The notes under the pieces: generated by a model
Databases searched by the model: none
What the model was told of the DNA's origin: nothing
What the model saw: the letters and a program-made list of their open reading frames with translations, nothing else
Shown: piece by piece, positions 11,224-20,533 of the stretch
Numbering within the stretch: the first letter of the stretch is position 1
Layout of the letters: each line of letters starts with the position of its first letter
Origin: Mallotus nudiflorus
Taxonomy: Eukaryota > Streptophyta > Magnoliopsida > Malpighiales > Euphorbiaceae
NCBI GenBank assembly: GCA_947683625.1
Contig: CANTUR010000193.1
Span: forward strand, 4,898,001 to 4,962,000
Direction of reading: 5' to 3'
DNA: 64,000 nucleotides
Translations under genes and position numbers: made by a program

Positions 11224-12480
11224 GTTAAGGGCTCACCTGGTGACCAAGAGTTTCCTATCCACATGATACTCTACATTCTCACTATCACTAACATCCTCTA
11301 AATGTGGCATGTAATCCTCATCATTAGTTTCACCACCTATAGCATACTCTCCATCCTCCCTAAGGAATATTGTCCTTTTATTAGGATACTGAGATGAAAT
11401 ATGTCCTTTTCCTAAACATCCAAAACACTTAATATCTCTATTTCTCCCATGGTTACCTTCAAATTTATCTTTAATTTTTCCTTTTTCAACATTTCCACCA
11501 CTAGTTTTAGGCTTTGATATCTCAGTTTTAAGCTTAAAAGGTGTCTTCTCTTCTTTCTTTCCCTTATTTGGCTTTTATGATGAAGAACTTGAATTATTGC
11601 TAAGCCTAGATGTACCCTTTCTCTTAAGTTGCCTCTCTACCTTCATGGTCATATGCGCCATGTCCTCAAGTTCCATATAATGTTACAACTCCACTATATT
11701 AGCAATATATCTGTTAAGTCCATGAAGAAACCTAGCTATGGTTAATTCCCTATCCTCCTTTATATTAGCTCTAGCCATATCAATCTCCATTTCTTTTTGG
11801 TAGTCTTCTACACTTTTGGAACCTTGAGTAAGACCTTGTAGTCTTTGGTACAACTCCCTATAGTAAGAACTAGGGACAAACTGCTTCCTTATTATAGCCT
11901 TCATCTCATCCAAAGTGTTAATAGGACTCTCATAGTTTCTTCTTCTATTAACTATTTGTTGATCCCACCAAATCATAGTATAATCTATGAACTCTACTGC
12001 AGCTATTTTCACCTTTTTCTTTTCAGCAAAGTTATGACATTCAAACACTAGCTTAACTCTCCGTTCCTATTCTAAGTATGAGTCAGGATCACTTTTACCT
12101 TGGAAAGGGCAAATTTTCATTTTAATGCCACTCAAGTTACTATCTAGTCTATCTTCCCATTTACCTCAATCATTCCAATTTTTGTATAACCTATCCTCAT
12201 AAAAACTATAACCTTGGCTTCCTTTACCTCCTTTACCACCACGATTACCTCGGCCTAATCCATTATTTTTCTCTACACCTAAAATGGTCATGTTGTCATC
12301 ATCCTTATAGTTATCTTCCCAATTAGCCCTATAATGTCCACCTTCATGCAAGTTTGGGGAATTTCTTTACTTCTCCTTTTGTAAAAAAGCTATAGCATTT
12401 TCTTGCTTCTCTAACTTTTCTCTAAATTACTTGAACATTAAGTTCATCCTCTCAAAATCTATTATTAATTTTTTATTCAT
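11224..12480 (-). pseudogene. Ty3/gypsy gag remnant with zinc knuckle
   Basis: Minus-strand pieces: an Arg/Gly-rich N-terminal segment (12351-12166, GLGRGNRGGKGGKGSQGY); the capsid-like domain (12048-11683) with MIWWDQQIVNRRRNYESPI, IIRKQFVPSSYYRELYQRLQ and FLHGLNRYIANIVEL; and a zinc knuckle near 11400-11450 reading IKCFGCLGKGHISSQYP. In the usual C-x2-C-x4-H-x4-C knuckle the last position is Cys; here it is Tyr, as it also is in the copy at 34200. Stops separate the segments. Confidence 0.8.
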
Positions 12481-12529
12481 TAAATCTATTATTAATTTTT
12501 ATAAATCATTCATTCATTATTTTATATTC

Positions 12530-12923
12530 ATCATAATAGAGAATTCTTAATCCACTACCAAACTTTATTGTTCTCTTTGTTGGGTAGGCTGGTTATGTAA
12601 GTTTGCTCTTATTTTTATCTATTTTGCATAATTATTTAAAAAAATCAGATTAAAAAATAAAAAAAAAGTCAAAAAAAAAAAGAAAAAAGTAAAAAAAAAA
12701 AGAAAAGATAAATAAAAAATAAAAAAAGAGAAATCATATTATACATGTTCTTATTTGTGTAATACTAAGTGAATTTCAATGTTGTTATTTTTTTTAAGGA
12801 AAGCATTCCTTAAACAAAATTCTCACCATCATTAAAGCTTTTCCTTTCAATTTTTGTTGAAATCTAGTTGGTTGGTTCTTAAATCTATTATAATGTGATT
12901 TAAAGGAATAACAGAGAATATGA

Positions 12924-13007
<84 letters not shown>

Positions 13008-13365
13008 TCATATTCTCTGTTATTCCTTTAAATCACATCATAATAGAGAAATCTTAATCCACCACCAAACTTTATTGTTCTTTTTATTGGGTAGGCTGGT
13101 TATGTAAGTTTTCTCTTATTTTTATCTATTTTGCATAATTATTTAAAAACAATCATCTTAAAGAATAAAAAGAAAAGTCAAATAAAAAAAGAAAAGACAA
13201 ATAAAAAAAAAAGAAGTAAAGAAATCATATTATACGTGTTCTTATTTGTGTCATACTAAGTGAATTTCAATGTTTTCATTTTTTTTAAGGAAAGCTCTCC
13301 TTAAACAAAATTCTTACCATCATTGAAGCTTTTCCTTTCAATTTTTATTGAAATCTAGTTAGTTG

Positions 13366-13370
<5 letters not shown>
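12530..13370. repeat. Direct duplication of about 350 bp inside the gypsy leader
   Basis: Copy 1 (about 12530-12890) and copy 2 (about 13037-13370) share long matching runs: cataatagaga, ccaaactttattgttct, gggtaggctggttatgtaag, tttatctattttgcataatt, aaaagcttttcctttcaatt-like segments and aaatctagttggttg. They differ by small indels, mostly in A-runs. The 146-bp palindrome lies exactly between them. Confidence 0.85.
12893..13038. repeat. 146-bp perfect palindrome with an AT-repeat centre
   Basis: The left arm begins atgtgatttaaaggaataac and continues agagaatatgagaat; the right arm is its reverse complement, ending gttattcctttaaatcacat. Each arm is about 35 bp, and the centre is an uninterrupted alternating AT run. 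I see no mismatch between the arms. Confidence 0.92.
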
Positions 13371-13406
<36 letters not shown>

Positions 13407-13416
13407 CGTGCGCGCA
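13366..13416. repeat. Compound (TA)n(TG)n(CG)n microsatellite
   Basis: Alternating TA runs directly into alternating TG and then a short gcgtgcgcgc stretch. The purine-pyrimidine alternation is unbroken through most of it. Confidence 0.9.
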
Positions 13417-13589
13417 AGAAATAGGCAAAAGGAAGAAAATATATATGTGAAACTAAAAGTAAACAAAAGAACAAATAACACATGAAGAACAATTAAAAAA
13501 ATAATTAAAAGAGGATAAGTAACTTGTTTAGAGCCAAAGCTCTTACACTAAAGGGATTTATTAGTAACCTCTGTCATCATCCTAATAAT

Positions 13590-14107
13590 TAAAAGGGATT
13601 CCTCGCATGGCATGGTGCGAACTGCCTCGAGATGAACCCTCTTAGTTATTATGATCTCTTGGTTAGGGATTCCTTATATGTCGTTGTGAGAACAGCCTCA
13701 AGATGAACCCTTTTACTTGTTATGATCTCTTAGTTAGGGATTCTCTATGTGGCGTGGTGCGAACCGCCTCGGGATGAACCCTCTTAGTTATTATGATCTC
13801 TTGGCTAGGGATTCCCCATATGGCATGGTGTGAACCACCTCAATATATGCTTTGTTATCATAATTTCTCTTGGTTTAATATTCACCATATGGTGTAATAC
13901 AAACTTCCTCAGGATGGATTATTAATTATTATGATTTCTCTTAGTCAGCGATTCCTCATATGACATGGTGCGAACCGTCTTGGGATGTGCTTAGTTATCA
14001 TAATTTCTCTTAGTTACGGATTCCCCATATGGCATGGTGCGAACCTCCTCGGGATGTGCTTAGTTATTATGATTTCTCTTGGTTTGGCATTCCTCGTATG
14101 GCGTACA
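13590..14107 (+). repeat. Minisatellite field, type 1 unit (about 70 bp), left part
   Basis: Seven or so degenerate copies of a unit with gggattccccatatggcatg, then gtgcgaaccgcctcgggatg and cttagttattatgatttctc. The spacing is about 68-73 bases. The array is interrupted at 14107 by a copia-type LTR and resumes after it, so one array was split by the insertion. Confidence 0.88.
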
Positions 14108-15659
14108 TGTTAGTGATATGCCCTAGGCTAATTATGTAATGACCATACTTTGACATTGTCATATTTCTATTTTAATAATAAAGAGGCATTTTTATTATTA
14201 CTGGCTAATTCTAGTATTATCCTTGATTAGTTAATTCTACTAAGGTCATCAAGTACATAACTTGATATTAAAACTCTTAGGTGATACTTGAATTATAATA
14301 TAAATATCTCTAGTCAATTATTGTTATAAGAATAATAATGAATAAAGACTAGTGTGAGGTTGACTGATGATTAAGTTTTACTGATTATGTATATGAGATA
14401 TTAAGTTAAACCCATAGGTACATATATCAGGGAAATAATGTATTAGATCGACCCACAATGAGAATTCCACATGGATTTTATCATATGTAATTCTCATCAT
14501 AGTAGTATTATTTGAGTCCTTTGACCTGAGATCACCATGGTTTCCTGCATTATGAGTTTTATATTTTGACACATCCCTACACCACACTTTAACTGAATGG
14601 TAAAATAGGTTGTGATTGGATATAGAATGAGTTGTGTGAGGAATGTGAGTGGTTAAGATGGAATTTGTCCCTTAGTTATTTTGAGAAGATATCTGTTGAG
14701 CCCCTCAATGAGTTAGACTGAAGAGAAATGCTTGGCCATGCTAAAATGATAAAGAGTTATCAGTGTTAGTTTACTTAGGATCGAGAAACAATATGAATAA
14801 ATAATCTAAGAATGACATAATCCATGCTTTATGTTCAATCAGGATATCATGTGACAAAAGGACTATAGTACACACTATGTATTATGTTATGTTGGATTAT
14901 CAGCCTTTACACAACTTGGGTAGTCATAATGTCTTGCTAGAGACCAATTATGACTTGCGGGCTAAAATGGGAGTCTTAGGCCCACTGCTAAACGTTGTGT
15001 GAACCTATAGGATCGCACACTTAGAACAAGCCTAAAGCAAACTTAGGTTGATAAGTCCAATAATTATCTCTATGTAAGATATTGTGTGTGTGTGTATATA
15101 TATATTAGTATTTATTTATTTCCTAATTTATTTAAGGTAAGAGTTATATAAAATAAATAGGAAATGATTCTAATTTAGAATTAGAATTAAAATAGAAAAA
15201 AAGTTTAAACTTACCAAAATTATTTTAGTAAGTAGAGATGTATAAAACCCTATAAAGGATGGCTATAAATACATCTCATTCTTTAGGGTTTAGTTTTAAG
15301 GTTAAGCCATATTTTCTCCTTCTTTCTACATTTCTTTTGTGAAAATAAAAGACAGAGAGAAAATGTGTTGTGAGACAACAAATGTTCTAGAATTCCTACT
15401 TTGCTTTGGATCATCTTGTTCATGTGGACACCATAAAGGACATGATCTTTTCATGACATTTTAATCTGATAAAAAGACATGAAAAGATCGAGGTTAGGTG
15501 TCACCAAAGTGAACCCCTTCTCTTCCTTCTAATTATCTTGCCATTAGATCATCTTAGTGAGTGTTTAGAAACTCTCTCAATTAATCTAAGTCAAATTACA
15601 CGGATCTGGGTTATTGGTTTTATGGTTAAAAGTTTTATTTTCCACTGTGTTATGTATCA
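14108..15659 (+). mobile_element. Solo LTR, Ty1/copia type
   Basis: It begins TGTTAGTGATATGCC and ends TGTTATGTATCA, giving TG...CA ends over about 1552 bases. The first 330 bases match the start of the LTR fragment at 41212. Neither a primer-binding site nor a polypurine tract adjoins it, and minisatellite of the same type lies on both sides, so it is a solo LTR left by recombination between two LTRs. I could not see a clean 5-bp target duplication. A TATA-like run and a transcript-start-like region near 15090-15300 would be its own promoter area. Confidence 0.75.
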
Positions 15660-16230
15660 CGAAACCTAACTGCCTCGAGAGGGACTCTTGGTTAGCAATT
15701 TCCTATTTGGCATTAAAAGAACCACCTTAGGATAGACTTTTAGTTATTGTGATTTCCCTATTCGGCATAGTGCGAATCACCTGAGGATGTGATATTGGTT
15801 TTGATTTTCCCGTTTGGTGTGGCACAAACTACCTTAGGATGAATTCTCTTAGTTGTTATGATTTTCCAGTTGAGCGTAGGGCAAATTGCCTAGATATGTA
15901 ATATTGGTTTTGATTTTATTATTTGGCATAGGACAAACCGTCTTAAGATGAGTTAATCTTTATTGTGATTTCCTCATTTAGTATGATGCGAACCATTTTT
16001 GGATACACTCTCTTAGTTATTACAGTTTTCCTGTTGGATGTGGTATGAACCTCCTTAGGAGGAGCTGATAATGGTTATGAAATTTGGCATGGTATGACAC
16101 ATCGAGAGGAAATAGCTCTAGATCCAACAACTTATTGTCTAGTAGACACTAATGGCAAACTTATGCTTAATGCTTGGAACGCTTTGAAATGAAAGAAGTA
16201 CCACAAATAAACGTAACAATAATATGTTAA
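15660..16230 (+). repeat. Minisatellite field, type 1 unit, right part (degenerate)
   Basis: The array resumes after the solo LTR with cgaaacctaactgcctcgag, then repeated segments such as gatttcc, ttggcatagtgcgaatcacc and gatgaattctcttagttgtt. Copies are more diverged than those left of the LTR and fade out by about 16090. The remaining bases to 16230 hold nothing recognisable. Confidence 0.75.
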
Positions 16231-16329
16231 TGTTTATTATGCTAGTGTTTTTATATTTTCCTTTGCTTGAATTATTATGTTTATAATGAGCAACATTGAT
16301 GAGAGGCAATGAAAAGAAGGCGTAATGCC

Positions 16330-16740
16330 ATTTATTATATGATTCTCAAATATGACGGACCCCTCAGAGCAATTAATCGCCTGAGAGGAGTCCTTAAACG
16401 TGACGGACCCCTTAGAGAGACAGATTGCCCAAGAGGAGTCCTTAAATATGACAGACCCCTTGAAGCAAAAAATCACTTGAGAGGAGTCTTTAAACGTGGT
16501 GGACCCCTCAAAGTGACAAATCACTCGAGAGGAGTCCTTAAATATAATAGACCCCTCAGAGTAACAAATTGCCCGAGAGGAGTCCTTAAACATGACGAAC
16601 CTCTCAAAGCGACGAATCACCCAAGATGAGTCCTTAAATATGATGGATCCCTTAAAGCAATAAATTGTCTGAGAAGAGTCTTTAAACATAATGGATTGCC
16701 TGAGAGGAATCCTTAAATATGATAGTCCCCTCAGCGTGAT
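16330..16740 (+). repeat. Minisatellite type 2 unit (48 bp, in-frame on both strands)
   Basis: About eight copies of a 48-bp unit: gacggaccccttagagagac, agattgcccaagaggagtcc, ttaaacgt. Because 48 is a multiple of three, open frames run through it on both strands (plus 16309-16629, minus 16689-16237) with 16-residue periodicity (RGVLKRDGPLRETDCP on plus, FKDSSQVI-type on minus). I treat these as by-products of the repeat length, not as genes. Confidence 0.88.
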
Positions 16741-17560
16741 GAATCACCCGCAGGGATGAATTATAATCTCTATTTCCTATCAGTGTGACAAATCACCCAT
16801 AGGGATGAATTATAATCTAGATTTCCCCTTAGTGTGACGAATCACCTACAGGGATGAATCATAATCTCTATTTCCCCTCAGTGCAATTAATCACCTGCAG
16901 GGATGAATTATAATTTCTATTTTCCCCTTAGCATGATAAATCGCTCGTAGGGATGAATTATAATCTTTATTTGCCCTTAGCACGACGAATCGCCCGTAGG
17001 GATGAATTATAATCTTTATTTCCCCTATGTACAACGAATCGCTTGTATGGACGAATCATAATCTCTATTTCCCCTCAGTGTGACAAATCAATCGTAAGGA
17101 AGAACCTTAACCATTATTGCCCCTCAGCGTAATGAATTGCCTACAAGGATGAATCATAATCTCTATTTCCCTTCAGGGTGACGAATCACCTGCAGGGATG
17201 AACCATAATCTCTATTTCCCTTTAGCATAACGAATCACTTACAGGGTCGAATCATAATCTCTATTTCCCCTCAGCATGATGAATCACCCATAGCGATGAA
17301 TCATAATCTATATTTCCCCTAAGTACGATGAATTGCCTACAAGGACGAACCATAGTCTTTATTTCCTCTCAGCACGACAAATCGCCTGTAGGGATGAACC
17401 ATAATCTTTATTTCCCTTTAGAGCGATGAATCACCCATAGGGATGAACCATAATCCCTATTTCCCCTCAGCGTGACAAATTATCCATAAGGATGAACCAT
17501 AATCTCTATTTCCCCTCAGCGCGATGAATCATATGCAGGGAAGAATCGCCTACAAAAATG
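16741..17560 (+). repeat. Minisatellite type 3 unit (about 58 bp)
   Basis: About fourteen copies of gggatgaatcataatctcta, tttcccctcagcgtgacgaa, tcacccgta. Substitutions are scattered and lengths nearly constant. All three unit types in this field share a short core of the form (g/c)gaa(t/c)c(g/a)cc followed by a purine-rich ggga or agga step, which suggests a common origin. Confidence 0.9.
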
Positions 17561-17599
17561 AAACATGATCTCCAGTCTCACCTAGCGTGACTAGTCGAT

Positions 17600-17992
17600 T
17601 GTGACAACGACAGGAAAGAAATGCAAAGAAATAGACACGTCAGTATGGACAGCAAGGCAAAAAGAGAATCGCCCATACAAAGATCTTACAGACCACACTA
17701 GTATACCAAAAACCTTCCTGCGGAGGCATGCATGACCAAAAGGAGAAAATTCCATATGAATATTACACTTTACCATTCATCAAATGCCACTTAGCACACA
17801 ATAAGTATATATATACATCTTTATATGAGAAAGAGGTAAACAACCCTCAACATAAAAACCCTAATTCATATATTATTCTCTTCTTCTGACTTGGCCATTA
17901 GAGTAGGCTCATCAGGATCCCACTCGGCTAGCTCTCTCAACAGCTCCCTTTTGCAGGTCTTTAGCCACCAGAAAAACGGACTGACAGTATCA
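17600..17992 (+). mobile_element. Probable short gypsy LTR after the minisatellite field
   Basis: This non-repetitive block follows the array. It starts near TGTGACAACGACAGG and ends near CTGACAGTATCA. It contains a promoter-like tatatatatacatctttata at 17807, then aaaccctaattcatatatta and a U5-like section ending with tttgcaggtctttagccacc. This layout, minisatellite then a compact LTR, is typical of the 3' ends of Tat/Ogre-type gypsy elements. No second copy lies in the window, so the exact ends are guesses. Confidence 0.45.
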
Positions 17993-18540
17993 AGAACAAT
18001 TTAAAAAAATAAGCAAAAAATGCTCAACATCATTTTGGCATAAGACACAAGATAAAAGAATCTAAATTCCCTTAAAAGATAATTAGAATGAGTGTGGAGG
18101 CAGTCATCCAACAATCTCAATAACAAAAATTTAACTTTTGATGGTAGACTCATCTTCTATACCCTTGACCACGTATTGCCAAATCCCTGTGTTTCCTCAA
18201 ACTTTCTATCCATAAAAGGCCTATATCCTGACTCTAATAAATATTGGCCACTTCTCGAAAAATGCGACAAAAATTTGTCTATATATTTTTTATATCAAGA
18301 GTTAAACCATTATATCCATAATTAATTATTCAATAAATTAATGAATTAAAAAAGTTTAATATAATTAACGATAAAAATCTAAATAAAATTTTCTTATATA
18401 TAAAGAATATTCATGTATAAGAAATATGATTATTGAATTTGTATGATGAAAAATGATAATATAAATTATTTATGTGTTGTTAGTGAAATATATAAATAAT
18501 ATGATTTATTAAATAATAACACATTGAATTTAATATATTT
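17993..18540. other. Intergenic, nothing recognised
   Basis: AT-rich sequence without recognisable coding, repeat or transposon features. A 77-codon open frame at 18092-18325 has no motif and atypical composition, and I do not consider it a gene. Confidence 0.5.
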
Positions 18541-19625
18541 GGGTTATTTATAAAAAAATGTATATACTTTAGCACTTTTTGCAATTTAAGCATATACTTT
18601 TAATTTTAACACTTTTATATATAATTTTTTATTTTTATTTTTGCAATTCCATTCACTGATTAAAAATATGGTGAAATGTTATTAATGTGGACATTGGAAA
18701 AATCTGAGTTGATTCGTGTATGCACCACGTCAAATTGCATTGGTTTGATTATTTGCAAATTAATACACAAATTTTATGTGTGTATATATATATATATATT
18801 GAGTTTAATTATTATTTAGAAAATAATTTAAGTAGTTTAAATTTTAATTTTTTTTTAATTAAAGTGACATTATATAAGTAGTAATTTTTATATTACTTAT
18901 AAAATTAAATTTTTATATAATTATATAATCATAATATTTTAAAAAATTAATGAAGTTATAAGATATCAAATGATATTTTTTAAAAGAAAATTTTAATAAA
19001 TATTTAAATATTTTTAATAAATTTTGTAAATGCAGTATAAGCTAAAAAAAATCTTTAGTAGAGAATGGCATTTAATATAAAAATCTTCAGTAGAGAATTG
19101 TTTTTTTTATTTATATTTGAGTTCATAAACTTTTAAAAAATATGATTTAATAACTTTTAAAAAATATAATATAATTTAATTAATTTTTAAAAATTTTATA
19201 ATTTTATAAAATTTTTAATATAATAAGTAATATAAAAAGTACTATTTAATGTTACTTTAATTAAATAAAAATTAAAATAACTACTTAAATTATTTTCTAA
19301 AATAATTTAATTCAAAATAATAATATAAGTATCAATTTGTATGTAAAAATTGAATTTAAATTATAATTAACAAAATATATATAAACATGCATCAATTTGC
19401 CAAAAAAAAAAGTTAATAGATCATGATTAAATTGCAAAAAAATCAAAATTTATGCATTATTTTACAAATAGTTAAAATGATGTAATTTGACGTGACACCT
19501 ACATGGATCAACCTAGATTTTTCCGGTGGCCACATCATCATTTTTTTTTATCAGGGAATGGAATTACAAAATAAAAAAATTTATAAAAAGTGCTAAGGTA
19601 TTTGCATTTTTTTTATAAATAACCC
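18541..19625. mobile_element. Fold-back (long-TIR) element upstream of the Rgp1 gene
   Basis: The left end reads gggttatttataaaaaaatg, then tatactttagcacttttt; the reverse complement of the right end reads gggttatttataaaaaaaat, then gcaaataccttagcactttt. Further inward the arms still pair: ggaaaaatctgagttgattc and cacgtcaaattgcatt on the left against ggaaaaatctaggttgatcc and cacgtcaaattacatc on the right; and tttagaaaataatttaagtag against its inverted partner near 19280-19305. So most of the 1.1 kb is one imperfect inverted repeat with a short centre near 19000-19130. There is no coding capacity. No clear target duplication is seen. Confidence 0.8.
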
Positions 19626-20303
19626 TATCAATTTCAATACTCATAATTTTAAAATAACTATCTGCACAAATAGTTAAACAGAATTGCATATTATTGCTAT
19701 ATTATATGTGTCTATTATTCTTTTGACAAATTTAAAATGGTAATTCTCAAGAGATTCATTCTCATTATTTTTATAATATTTATCCAATATAAAGTATTTC
19801 AAAGTTAGATTGGGAAATTTTTATAAGATATTTTTATTATAAAATCCTAATAAACACGTAATAGTTTCAACTAAATTTTTATAAAAATATGAAAATATTA
19901 TCTTATTTCATTCAACAAAAAATAATAATATATTTCCAAAATTTATTGCCATAGTATTTAAAAATTTATTTAAATTATATGTTATTTAAATTATATACAA
20001 ATAGAGACCAAGGGCATCAACCTAATTCTATTTTTATTAATTTAATTATTAAAAAATTAATTTTTTAGAAAATTATTTATATATTTCAAATTAAAATATA
20101 TCTGTCTATTAAAAATATTAAAAAAGTTAAATATTAATATAATGAGAATAATTTACTTATAGAATTAGGCCTAATTAATTTATAATTTTATAATAAATAA
20201 AATTATAATTTTAATATGAAAATAATATTTTTTTTTGAAAATTGAAAAAACTTTTAATATCAAATTTATCCAAAACGGAAAGGCAGTGAATTGGGTCGAT
20301 GAA
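19626..20303. other. AT-rich upstream region of the Rgp1 gene
   Basis: Very AT-rich sequence with short A and T runs and no coding or repeat structure that I recognise. It would contain the distal promoter of the gene starting at 20534. Confidence 0.5.
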
Positions 20304-20360
20304 ATGGATCCGGATCCGGATCCGGGTGCAGCAGGTGCTTGTGGACTGGGAGTTTGTTGA
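20304..20360 (+). other. Short upstream reading frame in a GC-richer island
   Basis: An ATG at 20304 opens an 18-codon frame (M-D-P-D-P-D-P-G-A-A-G-A-C-G-L-G-V-C, stop at 20358-20360). Its start overlaps three tandem copies of the hexamer ggatcc (20306-20323). It stands out from the AT-rich surroundings and lies about 170 bp before the main start codon. Whether it is transcribed is unknown: a TATA-like ttattttatttaataaag at 20363-20382 would place transcription start after it. Confidence 0.35.
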
Positions 20361-20533
20361 GCTTATTTTATTTAATAAAGCCGTATTCTTGTGTTAGTTT
20401 TCTGCGCTTTAGCTTTATAATTCAAAGTAACCATCGACATCTGTTATATGTGTGATTTCTAATTACATTTTGCGATTAGTAACTAAAATTTTTGTGTAGA
20501 AAGAGAAGATTGAGGGAAGAGCGGTTGTGAGTT

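Larger units (their letters stand above)
12481..13552 (-). mobile_element. Leader and primer-binding site of the minus-strand gypsy element
   Basis: On the minus strand, the stretch just below 13552 reads TTTAGTGTAAGAGCTTTGGC. This matches the primer-binding region of the gypsy copy at 58878 (TTTAGTGTCAGAGC) and, more loosely, the initiator-Met tRNA type TGGTATCAGAGC. The leader then runs to gag at about 12480. It holds a tandem duplication (12530-12890 against 13037-13370), a long AT palindrome between the two copies, and a TA/TG microsatellite. The LTR expected above 13552 is not recognisable: minisatellite sequence lies there instead. Confidence 0.65.

Noticed and set aside
13590..17560. 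Regular repeat array as CRISPR or as a coding repeat protein
   Set aside because: Periodic units diverge along their whole length, there are no unique spacers, and the open frames are explained by a 48-bp unit divisible by three.
17591..17776. 61-codon minus-strand frame as a gene
   Set aside because: It lies across the probable LTR and has no motif, conserved start context or neighbours to support it.
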